A stretch of DNA of 64,000 nucleotides from Perkinsus olseni (Eukaryota; Perkinsozoa; Perkinsida; Perkinsidae). Below, piece after piece: positions 48,338 to 59,148 of the stretch. Position 1 is the first letter of the stretch; each line of letters starts with the position of its first letter. The position numbers and the translations under genes were made by a program. The stretch spans positions 1-64,000 of the forward strand of contig JABANP010000143.1 of NCBI GenBank assembly GCA_013115135.1. The letters are read 5' to 3'. Below the pieces are notes generated by a model. It did no database searches. It was not told where the DNA came from and saw nothing but the letters and a program-made list of their open reading frames with translations.

Positions 48338-50546
48338 ATGGCCGCAGCTGATGATGACGGCTCTCAGTCACGGCTTACCATGGATTTGACCCCGTCCATG
48401 GACTCCAAGGAGGTAGAGCCTCGTGAAGCGGCGAGCCGAGATGGTATGGCTGGACACCCTGGAAGACCTCATATACCTGTACTGGATGTAGTACTGGGGA
48501 ATGGGGACCGCCCGTATTGGTATCGTCGAAGGTTGAGAATCGTGGATCCAGCATCATGCACTGCTAAGTGATCCGGAGACCTTGTGTGACAATAGGAGCG
48601 ATTGGATTGCGAGGGGACGCGTTCACGCTTGCTCTGTAGCATGGATGATGTGTAGGGATGTCGATCTGTGGAGAACTACGAGAAGTTGAATCGCATCGAT
48701 GAAGGGACCTACGGTGTGGTGTATCGAGCGAGGGAGAAATCCAGCGGGAAGATATGTGCACTCAAACAGGTAGGTGTGGGCCCTCGTTCTGAGCATGCTT
48801 CTACTGTTGATCTTCTAAGTAGATCTTGATAGGAGTGTTGCGGGTGGGTCTCCTCCTCTCCCTCTCTTAAGTGGCTGTTGGACCTGGGCTTGGCCCGTGG
48901 GTGATTGTCGCATCAGGTCAAGCTGCGCGAGCAGGACGACTCCTCTGGCTTCCCCTTAACGGCTCTTCGTGAGGTCGACACACTACTCCGTCTCCGACAC
49001 GAGAACATCATCACGGTTTCAGAAGTGGTAATACTCTAGTGTCACCATACAGCTACCGCCGCCGTGCATCGACCCTCTTCCTTCAGGCTGTTGGGGCTCG
49101 CAGCACCCAGATTTACATGGTCATGGAGTACATGGAGCATGAGCTGAAGGATCTCCTAGAGCATCTCACTCCTGATGAGGGTCTCAGGCAGGCAGAAGTA
49201 CTGGAAGGGGGAGGGAGGAAAGGGTGGAGCGTTGATGGGGAGAGGCAAAATGAATTGTGTGTAGGTAAAATCGCTCGTAGTGCAATTACTGTCCGGGGTC
49301 GCTTATATGCACGAGCGATGGATTATTCACAGAGATTTAAAGACCAGTAACTTGCTTTTCAATAATCGGTAATAATTATCCCCAACAATGGGGCGAGAAT
49401 TTCCGCTAGCGGGAATGGTTCACCTTATATAACCTCCGGCTGGTGATTTCAATTCTTTCAGGGGAGTTCTCAAAATTTGCGATTTCGGTCTGGCCCGTCA
49501 GTACTCGGAGCCCATCGACCCCATGACCCGCAAGGTTGTTACATTATGGTACAGAGCGCCAGGTGAGAGGCGGCGGGGAGGGGCGTATGATAGGCAGCGT
49601 GTCTTCCCAGAATTACTCCTGGGCCCTGAAGATTACAAGTACACTACAGCGATTGATATGTGGTCATGCGGATGTATAGTAGGGGAGATCATCAGACGGG
49701 TACCTCACCACTTGCATTGTTTCCGCGAGTTGTCCGGAGTTGGTCCCTTTCGTAGGACCCGCTGTTCGCCGAGGCATCGGAAGTCGAGGTCCTGGAGAAG
49801 ATACTCGATTTGGTGGGAACACCGAATGTGAACCGCCAATGGCCCGAGTTCAGATCGTAAGCTCACGCTTGACGGTGTAGTGTCTGGTTAGGGGACTCTG
49901 TGTAGGTACGTGACAGCCAAGGGGTTGAAGATAAGGACGAGACAGCCGAACTGGAGAAGTGCGGCTATCGGCTTCCCGCAGGCCGGCATAGTCTCTGCGG
50001 TCTCCTGTCCATTGACACACGTAATAATCCGCACGAAATGACAAATTAGATGGCGGATGGATCCTTAGATTGGGCTTGACCTGATGCAAGGCCTTCTGGA
50101 CTTGAACCCGGCTACTCGGCTTACAGCCAAGGCAGCTCTCAATCACCCATGGTAGGGCTCACGGTAGTCGGTGGCTTGGTCGAAAGTCGTGCTCTCTACA
50201 GGCTCACGCAGGAGAAGCCGGCGCCGCGGGAACGAGAGTCAATGCGACAGTTCGTCGAAGGGAATAATAAACTGCATGATAGGAGGAAGAGGAAGAACAG
50301 AAGTGATAATCTCGAGGAGGAGCACGACTTGAAGGCGCAGGTAGGGCACGAAGGCTACGGGCAATTCCTCGTCTATCTCGCTGCTCTCAGCCTCATGGTG
50401 CCGAAGGGGACAGCTACGTCTTCGGTAGCGAGAGTGTTAATGTAGAGAAGTACCTTCGACAGCTGGACAAGCAGCGGGAAGCTGAGACGCAGTCTGAGCA
50501 GGCATCGGGGGATGGTCGGCCTCCTGAGAAACTTCCTCGACGATAA
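48338..50546 (+). CDS. cyclin-dependent kinase, CDK10/CDK11-like
   Basis: A Ser/Thr kinase of the CDK10/11 group, linked to transcription and splicing control. Exons: 48338-48412, 48656-48769, 48917-49027, 49087-49197, 49265-49368, 49462-49562, 49611-49699, 49756-49856, 49906-about 50010, about 50069-50151, 50202-50340 and a last exon ending at TAA 50546. Before the kinase domain, [20 protein letters not shown] matches the group. Then come the glycine loop GTYGVVYRA, Lys in ICALKQ, a PLTALRE helix in place of PSTAIRE, the catalytic loop [26 protein letters not shown] and [13 protein letters not shown] charged C-terminal tail of about 85 residues follows. The first exon ([20 protein letters not shown]) is assigned by phase and is less certain, as is the junction near 50010. 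Confidence 0.9.
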
Positions 50547-51388
50547 CGCCAATTTCATGTTGTGTTGAGATACTTTCAATCTGATGTATGCTTCGGGGCC
50601 TACGGTGAGGCATGAGGCAGCCATTATAGAAGAAAGAAGTGTCGACGTGGATCATGCTGCATACCGTACCGATGGGGTACTACCCCATGCCAGCTCACAG
50701 CCAGCATCATTACCATGACTCGAGTGTCCGCGTGCCATGAACCGCAACAGAATCAAAAATGCCAGTAACGGGAGCTCTTTGATCACGAGCTTTGCCATAT
50801 TTTATTCTCCGAGCGCCCAAATGCTACTTCGAGCTCAGCCTGCGGCTTACGTTCCAATCTCTCGCCGAGGTGCTCGGAGGTATTTGAAACCCCCGCTCGT
50901 GTTTGTTATCGAAGGAGGGTTTCGACGTTGTTGAATAAGATGGCCCGTTGGCGTGGCGAAAATTGCGGAGTGATTTTCCTCAGCGAGAAAATCGCGCCTT
51001 ATGCATTCGCAGCCACAGAAATCGACTACTTGTGGTCCCGTTGATACCAAAAGCGTGAGCTGCAGGCCTCCAGGTGCACTGAAAGTCGCGGCCGACACCG
51101 AGGGACACCTCCCTTGCTATCTTGGATTTTTTCGAGCGCCTTTCTGATACCCCGCTCGGGCTGTGGCTACTGTTTCCATCCTTCGTTCAAACAAAGCAGT
51201 CTGCTGATGTCTTTGCTTGTTCTTTGTTCTTGCACGACGTCTAAAAGAATAAGCCAAGGAGCTTCGTAGATGATGCTGGCTTCTGAAACATGTACGGGGC
51301 ATAGGAGAAGGCCGCACGTGCCTTCTCTGTACTGTCTAGTTTTCACTTTCGCTGTCAAGCTGCTATCGTCAGTCGTTTCCTTATTTGC
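50547..51388. other. intergenic, nothing identified
   Basis: 842 bases. Frames on both strands are short and motif-free. It presumably includes the kinase 3' end and the promoter of the secreted protein gene. Confidence 0.4.
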
Positions 51389-52127
51389 ATGATGACTAGC
51401 TCCTCTTGCGCTGTCTTGCTGCTGGTTTCGGTGATGTTGACTTCGGCGAAGGCTTTGCAGACTGCTCTCAAACCCCAGGTAGCGGGCTGCCGTCTGAAGT
51501 ATACGATCGCAGGGTGTCCGGAGCAGAAGAATCGGTGCCCGATTTCAGGGCGTGCCAAGCACTACACCACTCGGCGGAGCAAACCAGTCCTACTGGGGCT
51601 GTCGTATCAAATACGAGAACCTCATTGTGTTTGTCGATAAACTCGCGAACCCCAACAACGATACGATCTCGAATTTCGTGTCTATGGCTTTGCAGTCGGA
51701 GATGGGCCCAGGCGAGGACAGTGTCGAAATAGAATACTAGTAATCTCTATTGGGAGAGCCCTCGTCATAAATTCAGACGCCTCGAATTTTTCATATTCTC
51801 AGCTCCTATGAAGACGGCATGTGGAGGTTCCGTCTTGTGTCTCGCAAAGACGGCGAGGTGTTCGATCTCTTCGACATAACGGATGAAGGGGACAAGGTTC
51901 ACAGTTTATCCGATAGGGTTAATCCTTTCAAGGATCTGCTAATCCCGGTGACGACAGAGTTTGATATGACCAAGTTCCCATGCGACGAAATAGCAGAATA
52001 CATTGGGAAGTATCCCAAGAAAGGTTACGAACAGAGAATTGATTGGCTTCCTATGTTTGTGGCCGACTTCGCGCCAAAAGTCGAGACTGAAATCGGCCGC
52101 CTGAAGCGGCTGAGAACGCACGTCTAA
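51389..52127 (+). CDS. secreted protein of unknown function
   Basis: Three exons (51389-51478, 51549-51739, 51803-52127) close exactly in phase to 201 residues. The N-terminus has a clear signal peptide (SSCAVLLLVSVMLTSAKALQ) with a likely cleavage after the Ala-Lys-Ala region. The mature part is soluble, with few cysteines (CRIKY and PCDEIAEYIG), a WRFRLVSRKDGEVFDLFDI strand-rich segment and a Lys/Arg-rich C-terminus. No family recognised. Secretion could mean export to the medium, a vacuole or a host interface. Codon use and splice signals are like the neighbours, so no sign of recent transfer is seen. Confidence 0.72.
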
Positions 52128-52541
52128 AGCAGTTGGAATGATTATGGCCCTGACCAAAGAAAGCGCGACACTTGTGGAGAGATAGAGAAGTAGTCAGCAT
52201 TCCCGGTTGTGCCCATGTTTATATGGTGATGTACATGTCCATGAAAGGAATCTGTTGTGTGAGTTAGGATCAACGGCATGCTGGGGCTCATGTTCGTTCT
52301 GGATGAGGCTCAGTATGTTTTGTGAAGGGGCTCATGACGCCAGATTCTTTTAATCCTAGGTAGGGAGATGTCCAACGACGGTGAACGGTTCACCGTGAAC
52401 TTTATTCACTAACTCAACCACACCAACGGTGTGGCACTACCGTAAGGCATGGACAGCGCCAATGCCTCGGCCATTCATCGGGTAACCAGTATCCGAGCAT
52501 TGAGGGGCTCCTGGACATCTCGGCGAACACTCCCTCGGTAA
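52128..52541. other. convergent intergenic region
   Basis: 414 bases between the 3' ends of the secreted protein gene (+) and the PPR-like gene (-). No gene seen. CACCAACGGTGTGGCAC near 52421 contains a small inverted repeat (CACC...GGTG). Confidence 0.4.
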
Positions 52542-55090
52542 TCAAGAGGCTGAGTGCCCCTGAGAGAGACCGTGGGGATACTTCACTGGAGCTGCTGCCG
52601 CAGAATATGTATACGATAAATCATGAGTGCCAATGGCATCGCTCGTGTCGGCGAGAGTGCACAAGGCCCAGGTTTGACAGTCAACGACGAGGATGTTAGG
52701 GTGGAGGGGAGAAGATGATGGGGAAGGATGAGGGGATAAAGGATGAGGACGGGTGTTTGCCTCAGCCATGACGGGCCATGACGACGTGGTATTGCGGACA
52801 AACTCTCGGCCCCTGGTTGTTGTAGCAGATATGATATAATCGATGCTGAGCGCGTTGTGATGGCGCTCCTCGAAGAAGCTCACAAGGTGGACTGGAGGAG
52901 TAACTGGGATGGGCTTGTGGCACGCAAACCCTCCGTCCCCAGAAGGTGCATCAATATGAGCAAGTATCAAGGCTTCTCGAGATAACCCTAGGACGATGAC
53001 CGAAGCGCTCGCCGCGCTGTACTCCCGCAATCGGCTCCCGATCTCAATCAATAAAGCACAAGTTAGCAATCTCGAGAAACAGTCGGACGGAAACGCGTGA
53101 GGAATATACATGCTTTCAGCTTGCCTTCAGATGTGTGCAGATCCGAACGAGCTGCTGTACAGCTGGTACGTGGGAGGCATCTCGTCGGAGTTGGTCCAGC
53201 TGGTCCTGGGGAGATGGCAATGCCTCGGGAATAGGCCAACTCGAGGAGCTGTACCACACCTGAGGGCATCAGGGTCCGCATGCCACCGAACGACGGAAAC
53301 ACTGACGTTTGGCAGACTTGAGGCCGACCAGAGCATGGTGGAGAGCTTCCTTGATCATCTCCGGGGTAGGAGTGACGCTGCAGTCAAGGACCATCGCATC
53401 CCATACGGCGAAGTACTCCTCAAACGACTCGCCCTGTACTGCCTGGAAAGAGAACGGCGTCTGGCTTGAGAGGCCTTCTAGCATCCTACCGCCAGGATTG
53501 GCTTGAAGGTGTGCACGTTGGCGTAGTCTCCGCCATCACACCCACTTTCCTCGGTCTTAGCGCCATCACCCATCCAAGGCCACCGTTCCCGAGCTGAAAG
53601 CACCAGGCTGACAGCCTCTTGCCAGTACCCTAGGCTGCAATAAACCTGCAGAGAGCTCTCGTCATGCGCCCGACCGGCTGTCATTTACCTCGACAAACGC
53701 ATTCATCTGTCGTAGTGTCATCCGGTGGTCCTCGCGGATAACCTGATTCAACATAGTGAATCCGGGGACGTGTGGTCGGGGAATGTGTCGTACTCCCCAG
53801 GCACTTCTCAGCCTTAGTTCAGCAGCTGCTGTGGTGATGGCCACTTCCTCAGAGGAGGGCCGTGCCCCGCGGAAGGCCCTTATGGCATGAGCGATGGCCG
53901 CTTCGCTCAACTGGCAAGCCTGGGGTAGGGCATGGAAGGAACATGCCGCGAAGAGTCGTACAGATTGCTCGGCTGATCGGACAATGCTCAGCACTGCGTT
54001 ATGCCAGCGGTTGGTAGAACATGCGGTGAGGGCACGGTCGAAGGTGATGCAGGCTATCGGCTCTCGCGAAGCCACCATGGAGGAGTAACTGTGGACAGCG
54101 CAGGTGCCCTCAGAAGAACCACTCGACGCATACAGCTCCCAGGCAGTTCGGCTATGCTTCCTGGAGTGAGCCACCGCACCCAGAGCGTGAGAGCGAGCAA
54201 GGTGGCTCAAGTGGACTCCATGGGCCTCTGCCTCCTGGGAAGGACAAGTACAACTTCAGTTGACAAAGACCACTCACCGACAAGAGCCTGGTGGCCAAGT
54301 CGGGATCCTTGGCTGTAGCGCCGCAGTGCAGGGAGGCTGAGGCGAGCGTCAAGGTGAAGGCGCTGCAGTGTGTACTCACCTTCAAAGAAATCACTGTCTG
54401 GCTTGAGCAGCCGCCACTTGGTCACGTGGTCCCACAGCCGTGCGCAGTCCGTGCCTCGTCCCTGTGATGCAAGGCCTCGAGCTAGGGCAGAGTAGACAGA
54501 CAAGGGTACGGGCAGACGGGGGAACTTGTCGCTCCGCCGGGAATCTGCCCACCAGACGACTCATCGTCAATTCCCGTGCATGCTCAGCGCGATAGTTGTA
54601 CCGTTGAAACTCTTGTGGTTTGTGGTGACATCCCCCTTCGGACTCCATCCTAGCCACAAGCTGTCGTGCGGCAGGGACGTCTCCCCCTCGGCGGCTGTCG
54701 CCTGGAAACGAGCAGCTGCGCCAGGCTGAGAGGCCGGTCCCTCACTTCGATAGCTGCCCCTGCTAGGGCATATAGACGGGACAGCTCCTCTGCACCGGAC
54801 TGGCCATTGATCGTCACCAGAGCTCGAAGAAGGCCTGCACGGGCAGTGGCTGCGGATGCCGACGAAATGACAGCCATGAAGAAAACAGCTGCGAAGTCTC
54901 CGTGACGACTGGGAGCGATCGGACCGCTTTCTCGCGATGGTGGACCCATGGAGACCATCACTTGGACATGGCTGTACGCGTAGCGCGTCGTGACGCCGGA
55001 AGACAGAACCAGAGTCGGGAAGCGAACGCTCCCATCTCCCCGAACTCGAGGATCGACTTCACAGGGCAGAATTAGGGCACGACGGGACAT
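52542..55090 (-). CDS. helical-repeat (PPR-like) protein
   Basis: Several exons on the - strand between ATG 55090 (MSRRALILPCEVDPRVRGDG) and a stop at 52542. Segments include SVYSALARGLASQGRGTDCA, ITFDRALTACSTNRWHNAVL, SEAAIAHAIRAFRGARPSSE, SLGYWQEAVSLVLSARE and FAVWDAMVLD. Their spacing, helix pairs and A-C-S/A-L patterns resemble the pentatricopeptide-like proteins common in alveolates, which bind organellar RNA. The exon boundaries were not all resolved and the C-terminal part (52542-53111) includes a Pro/Ser-rich stretch that may be intronic. The start lies 6 bases after the stop codon of the MINDY gene on the same strand. Coding status is fairly sure; the family is tentative. Confidence 0.55.
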
Positions 55091-55096
55091 GATGAT

Positions 55097-56708
55097 TCAC
55101 AGGACCGGATCTCTACCGTTCCACGAGATGTCATGATGCTGCCATCTCGTGCGTAGACACTGCTCTATCATACCCCTAGGGGGCTCCACTGTCCCTCTGC
55201 TCGGACGTCGCAGCGTTATTCGGTACTCCCCCTCATCCGCCATGAGCTGGTCGAAATACCGCAGCTCTACGACGTCGCCATCAACGTCCGGTCCAATAGC
55301 GTACAGAAGGGAGTAGTGGCTTTCGGCGCACACCAGCCACGTGCCGGCGGCAGGGTGTTTGAGTTTGTCTCCCAACTTCCAAGCACTTGAAATGCTCGTA
55401 GAGGCTGAGGAGGCCGATGGGGCAACTGGCGGCCTGTATCCCTCGCAAGGTAAGGCCGTCTAAGTCACGATGGCCATCGAAGGTATTGGAGGCTGCCTTG
55501 CCCACGAGTAGGAGATTCACAAGCTCCTGAGTACAGTACCTGGGGGAACTAACTCAGTACTGAGCAACGAATTTGCCTGCAGTCTCCTGGGCTCTATTTC
55601 CAGGAGGATGGTCAGGAGCGAGCTGGGAGCAGCGGCATTGTTCGATGAGCTTTTGACAAACAGCGAGGAAGAGTCGTCCTTTCGGCAGAGGATTGAAAGA
55701 CTTGATTCCGGTAGCCGTACCCGTGGTCACCAAGCATGGTGACTCTTTCAGGGTCGTCAGTATCTTCCCTCACTGAATTGAGCCCCCTAGTGAGAAGGGC
55801 CGAGTAGACGAATGAGATCAGACCAGTATCTGTCCTGGAGGATCTCACGATACAGCGATAAGGAGTCGACCGATCTTGTGAGCCGAAAGCGGTCCCCCTT
55901 GGCCTCACCTCGCGTGTACTGTTCATACAGCGGCGAGGCCTCTAGAGCTGTGATAACTTCCGCCTTGCCGGTCAAAGTGCTCACCGACGCCCTCTGGGGT
56001 CTCTCAATACTCTCCAGATTGTGCACGAGGGTAAACAACGCCTGTAGAGGCCTCGGCAATGCCCCACAGAATGTCCGCCATAGCCCCTGCAAGAAGTGCT
56101 CTCCGATCATCAGCTGCACTAGGGGGAGGTGTGGTACCTCGACTAGACAACACTCGGTCCGACGGAGAACCAATTGCCAACCCACCATCCCCAGCAGGGA
56201 ACTCCTCTCGCATGAGCTTCAGCATGAACGCCATAACAGCCGCCAACACACCGCAAGGTCCTCCCCTTGCTTGGACCAAGCAATACGGGACACCACAGTC
56301 AGCGAAGCAGAAGCCCTGCCGCCAGCCGGAGGGGTATCCGGGAGCATCCCCGAAGACTAGGCGGCGCAGCTCGGTAGATAGGGCACTGCCGATTCGCTCG
56401 GACGCCGGCGCTTGAGCCGTTCCGAGCCTCGGCGCCGTCTGATGGCACGGCCGGCGGAAGACCGAAGGAGTGTCATCCTCGTCGGACTGATAGCCCTCAG
56501 CGTCTCGCTTCAACAAGCCTCCCGCAAAACCACTGAGTCTGTTACTGTAGGGGACAGGAGGACGCACCGAGGACAAGCCCGTGGCATTCATAGCGCGCCG
56601 TCCGAACTTGGCTGTTTCGGACCTTCCCTTTGGCAATAACGTTTCTGTGGTGGCCGGCCTGGCAGCCCGTCTCCCAAAGGCCACTTCGCGATCACTCCCA
56701 CTCGCCAT
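55097..56708 (-). CDS. MINDY-3/4-type (FAM188) deubiquitinase
   Basis: A cysteine protease-like deubiquitinase that trims Lys48-linked ubiquitin chains in the cytosol or nucleus. Evidence in order: LRRLVFGDAPGYPSGWRQGF, catalytic cysteine in LVQARGGPCGVLAAVMAFML (around 56250), ADILWGIAEAS, LISFVYSALLTRGLNSVRED with ERVTMLGDHGYG, LVNLLLVGKAASNTFDG, GLLSLYEHFKCLEVG, catalytic histidine region WLVCAESHYSLLYAIG and a C-terminal HHDISWNGRDPVL that ends as in MINDY-4. Start taken at MASGSDREV (56708); an upstream ATG at 56726 is in frame. Introns between about 55380-55520 and 55600-56000 were placed only approximately. Human MINDY-4 is longer at the N-terminus. Confidence 0.85.
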
Positions 56709-57065
56709 TGCTGACACGATGTACACTAAACTTGACCAGCAACCTCCGACTGCCCATTAACCCTTACTCAGAACACAAGCGGTACGAACGACTGGTGAAG
56801 GTGATGAACGTAGTGCCGTTGAATGGTCAGTTGTTGTTCTTGTTAGACTGGCAAGTAATAGTAAATAATGGGATGAGTTTGACTACGACAACGATGATGA
56901 CTGCCATGTCGTAAAATCCTGCAGCAGCGGAGCGATGCTGCCGCTGCTGCTACCTTCAAGGTTACTCAAGCATAAGCCGTGAACTGTCTTTCTAAGACGG
57001 AACTTTAAGCGTGTATAAACAATATAATAAGGCTGTGGTGCTCCTTCTGATAGGTGGTCTCCTCA
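56709..57065. other. intergenic region upstream of the MINDY gene
   Basis: 357 bases containing the hairpin at 56921-56950. No gene is seen. It holds the end of the KH-CCCH gene 1 neighbourhood and the promoter side of the MINDY gene. Confidence 0.4.
56921..56950. other. strong hairpin between genes
   Basis: GCAGCAGCGG and CCGCTGCTGC form a perfect 10-bp stem around a 10-base loop. It lies in the spacer between the stop of the KH-CCCH gene 1 side (57066) and the start of the MINDY gene. It could act in RNA 3'-end formation or be a fossil of a CAG/CTG-type repeat. Confidence 0.5.
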
Positions 57066-59053
57066 CTATGGAGCACTGATTGATGATGCAGGCTTATCGT
57101 CGTTCCCTGCCGACGGCTGCTGTATAAATACCACTCCTTGTGGAGGAGGGGCCATCCCTGGAGGCACTACATGCCGGAAGCTACACCTGAACAGGGACTC
57201 ACGCCTCCCAAGCAGGACGATGATAGGGAGCTCGTACCGGTCACCGTAATGGCACTGTCCTCGGAGCCAATGGCGGCACACCTTGCTGACGGAGTTGATG
57301 TCACTACGAAGCCTCTTGTAGGCGGGGCCAGTTTGACTCTGAAGCAGCATGGATAATCGACAGGGGTGGAAGGGGCTATACTTACCGCGTCGAAGACAGG
57401 GACGTGTGCCTCTGCCAGGCGAGGGTCCACCGCCTTGTCCGCTTCGTCCTCGACAGATCCGGGTGATGGCAGTGTGAGGTTCTGGGAGGAGTAGAGTTCC
57501 TGAAGAGTTCCCGAAAATGAGCTCATGGGCGAAGGAGTTCCGGCGTTCGCCCCACCTGCAGCTTTTCTTCCAAGGACTCATGGGTCGAGCCCTCCACCAT
57601 AATCATCTGGATGGCTGGTATCTGGAGATTCATCTGTCCCGCCGAACCCAACCATGTTGGTAGAGCTTACTGGGATGCCTCTCTGAGCGCACCATTCGCC
57701 ATAATCATGGTAGACCCCCTTCATGAGATGCTCTACCATCTCACACGTCCGCCTGTAGGATACCTGCGGGTCCAACCGAGAGTGGGTGGTTGCACTCCCG
57801 ATCCGGGCTCACCTCGTCATGGCTGGATACGCAAAGATGGAGGGGTTCGTCAGACTCCTTATTCTCAGGGCCCTCACGGAAGTTGCCTAGCACAACGGTA
57901 TTCTAATCAGGCGTACTCTAATGCACGGCGGCTCCTCACTTCTCCGTCCTCTCAGTCTGAGCTTGGCCCCAGTCTTGTGGTGGATGAGCTTCATGTGCTC
58001 TCCATTGGGACCAATGATACGACCAACAATGGGAAAGTCCTTGTGCATGCGCTCGGCCCCGATCACGAACCTGGACAAACCCCATCAATCTCCAAGCTTG
58101 CGTGGTCCGTACTCACCTGGCGCACCACTTGCCGGCATTGGCAGCAGGGCCACCGAGGGCCTCGGGGTCGCTGAGGATCGACTCACCATCTACAGGATGG
58201 AAACTATCGTGGATGGCGGACAGTGACAGCTCACCTCTGGCGACTTGATACTGCAGGGAAGCTGCTGCGGCCGTCTCCAAGAGGCCCTAATAGAGTTAAC
58301 ATAACAACACGTACCGGCTGATGATGATGGGTACTCTCAAGTGCTTTTCCATCTCCTGACTAAACTGTTTCACTCGAGCAACACAAGTGTCCCCTTCTAT
58401 CTTGAGGACGGTACCTGAGCGGAGGTCCTCGATCGGGTAGACGGTCCGGAGGGAACAAACTACCATCAAGGTGCCTTTGACACTCGTACGCATCGGAGTT
58501 GTTCTGGAACTCAAGGAGGGCCACATCAGGGGCAGAGACCGAGTCTAACAGCTGTACAGTCTTCAGAGGGGCCGTACCTTGGAAGGGAGAGAACTATGGG
58601 GGCTAGCGACCCCGGACCAGGGCCTACCGAGAGAAGGTAGCCCATAGGTCATTCTCTGAGAAGGCGAAAGTCCTTGGGGATACCCTCGAGCATGAGCACC
58701 AATGCGCAGGAGGACAAGTCACCTGAGGCGGCACAAGATGCTCGGGATTGAACCCCAGTGGTACGGGACTTACCAGCTTGAGAGACGTCATTCTGGTAGG
58801 CTAGGAACGGGTTGATCTTCCCTCCGCTCGACATGTTACCTAGCAAACAACACTCCCAGGATAGAGGGAGAGGACGCAGCGATGTCCCACCAGCGATGCC
58901 AGCGGCGCCACGTGCCCCTGCCATCCCCTCGGACATGGACAGACTGGCCATTGAGCGTTTCTGTTGCCGACGAGGGTCCATGGGTGGCGGGCTTGGCGGA
59001 GCTGGGGACGCAGCTGCTTCCGTTACTGCTGCCGCTGCTGCTGTTGTTGACAT
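57066..59053 (-). CDS. KH-CCCH RNA-binding protein, copy 1 (one-base frame break)
   Basis: - strand multi-exon gene starting at ATG 59053 (MSTTAAAAAVTEAAASPAPP). After an Ala/Pro-rich N-terminus come GKINPFLAYQNDVSQ, an RRM-like part (LVLMLEGIPKDF, then AFSENDLW), a KIEGDTCVARVKQFSQEMEK segment, a KH domain with VGRIIGPNGEHMKLIH (about 57950-58080) and, near the stop, a CCCH finger CRHWLRGQCHYGDRCSFRH whose last part is in a separate exon. KH plus CCCH is also found in plant KHZ proteins, which regulate mRNA processing. Within GACTTTCGCC (58661-58670) one base is surplus: the paralogue shows that D-x-A-F-S should continue without a break. Exon limits were only partly resolved. Confidence 0.75.
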
Positions 59054-59148
59054 GATCCTAAAGGCCAACTGTATGTGAGGGGAGTGGACAGGATACTCCT
59101 CGATGTTGGGCTAACCAACACAACAGCACACTGGTAACCTCAGCGACA

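Noticed and set aside
58735..58765. T-arm-like sequence GGGGTTCAATCCCG inside KH-CCCH gene 1
   Set aside because: It lies in a short intron with no room for the other tRNA arms; chance resemblance.
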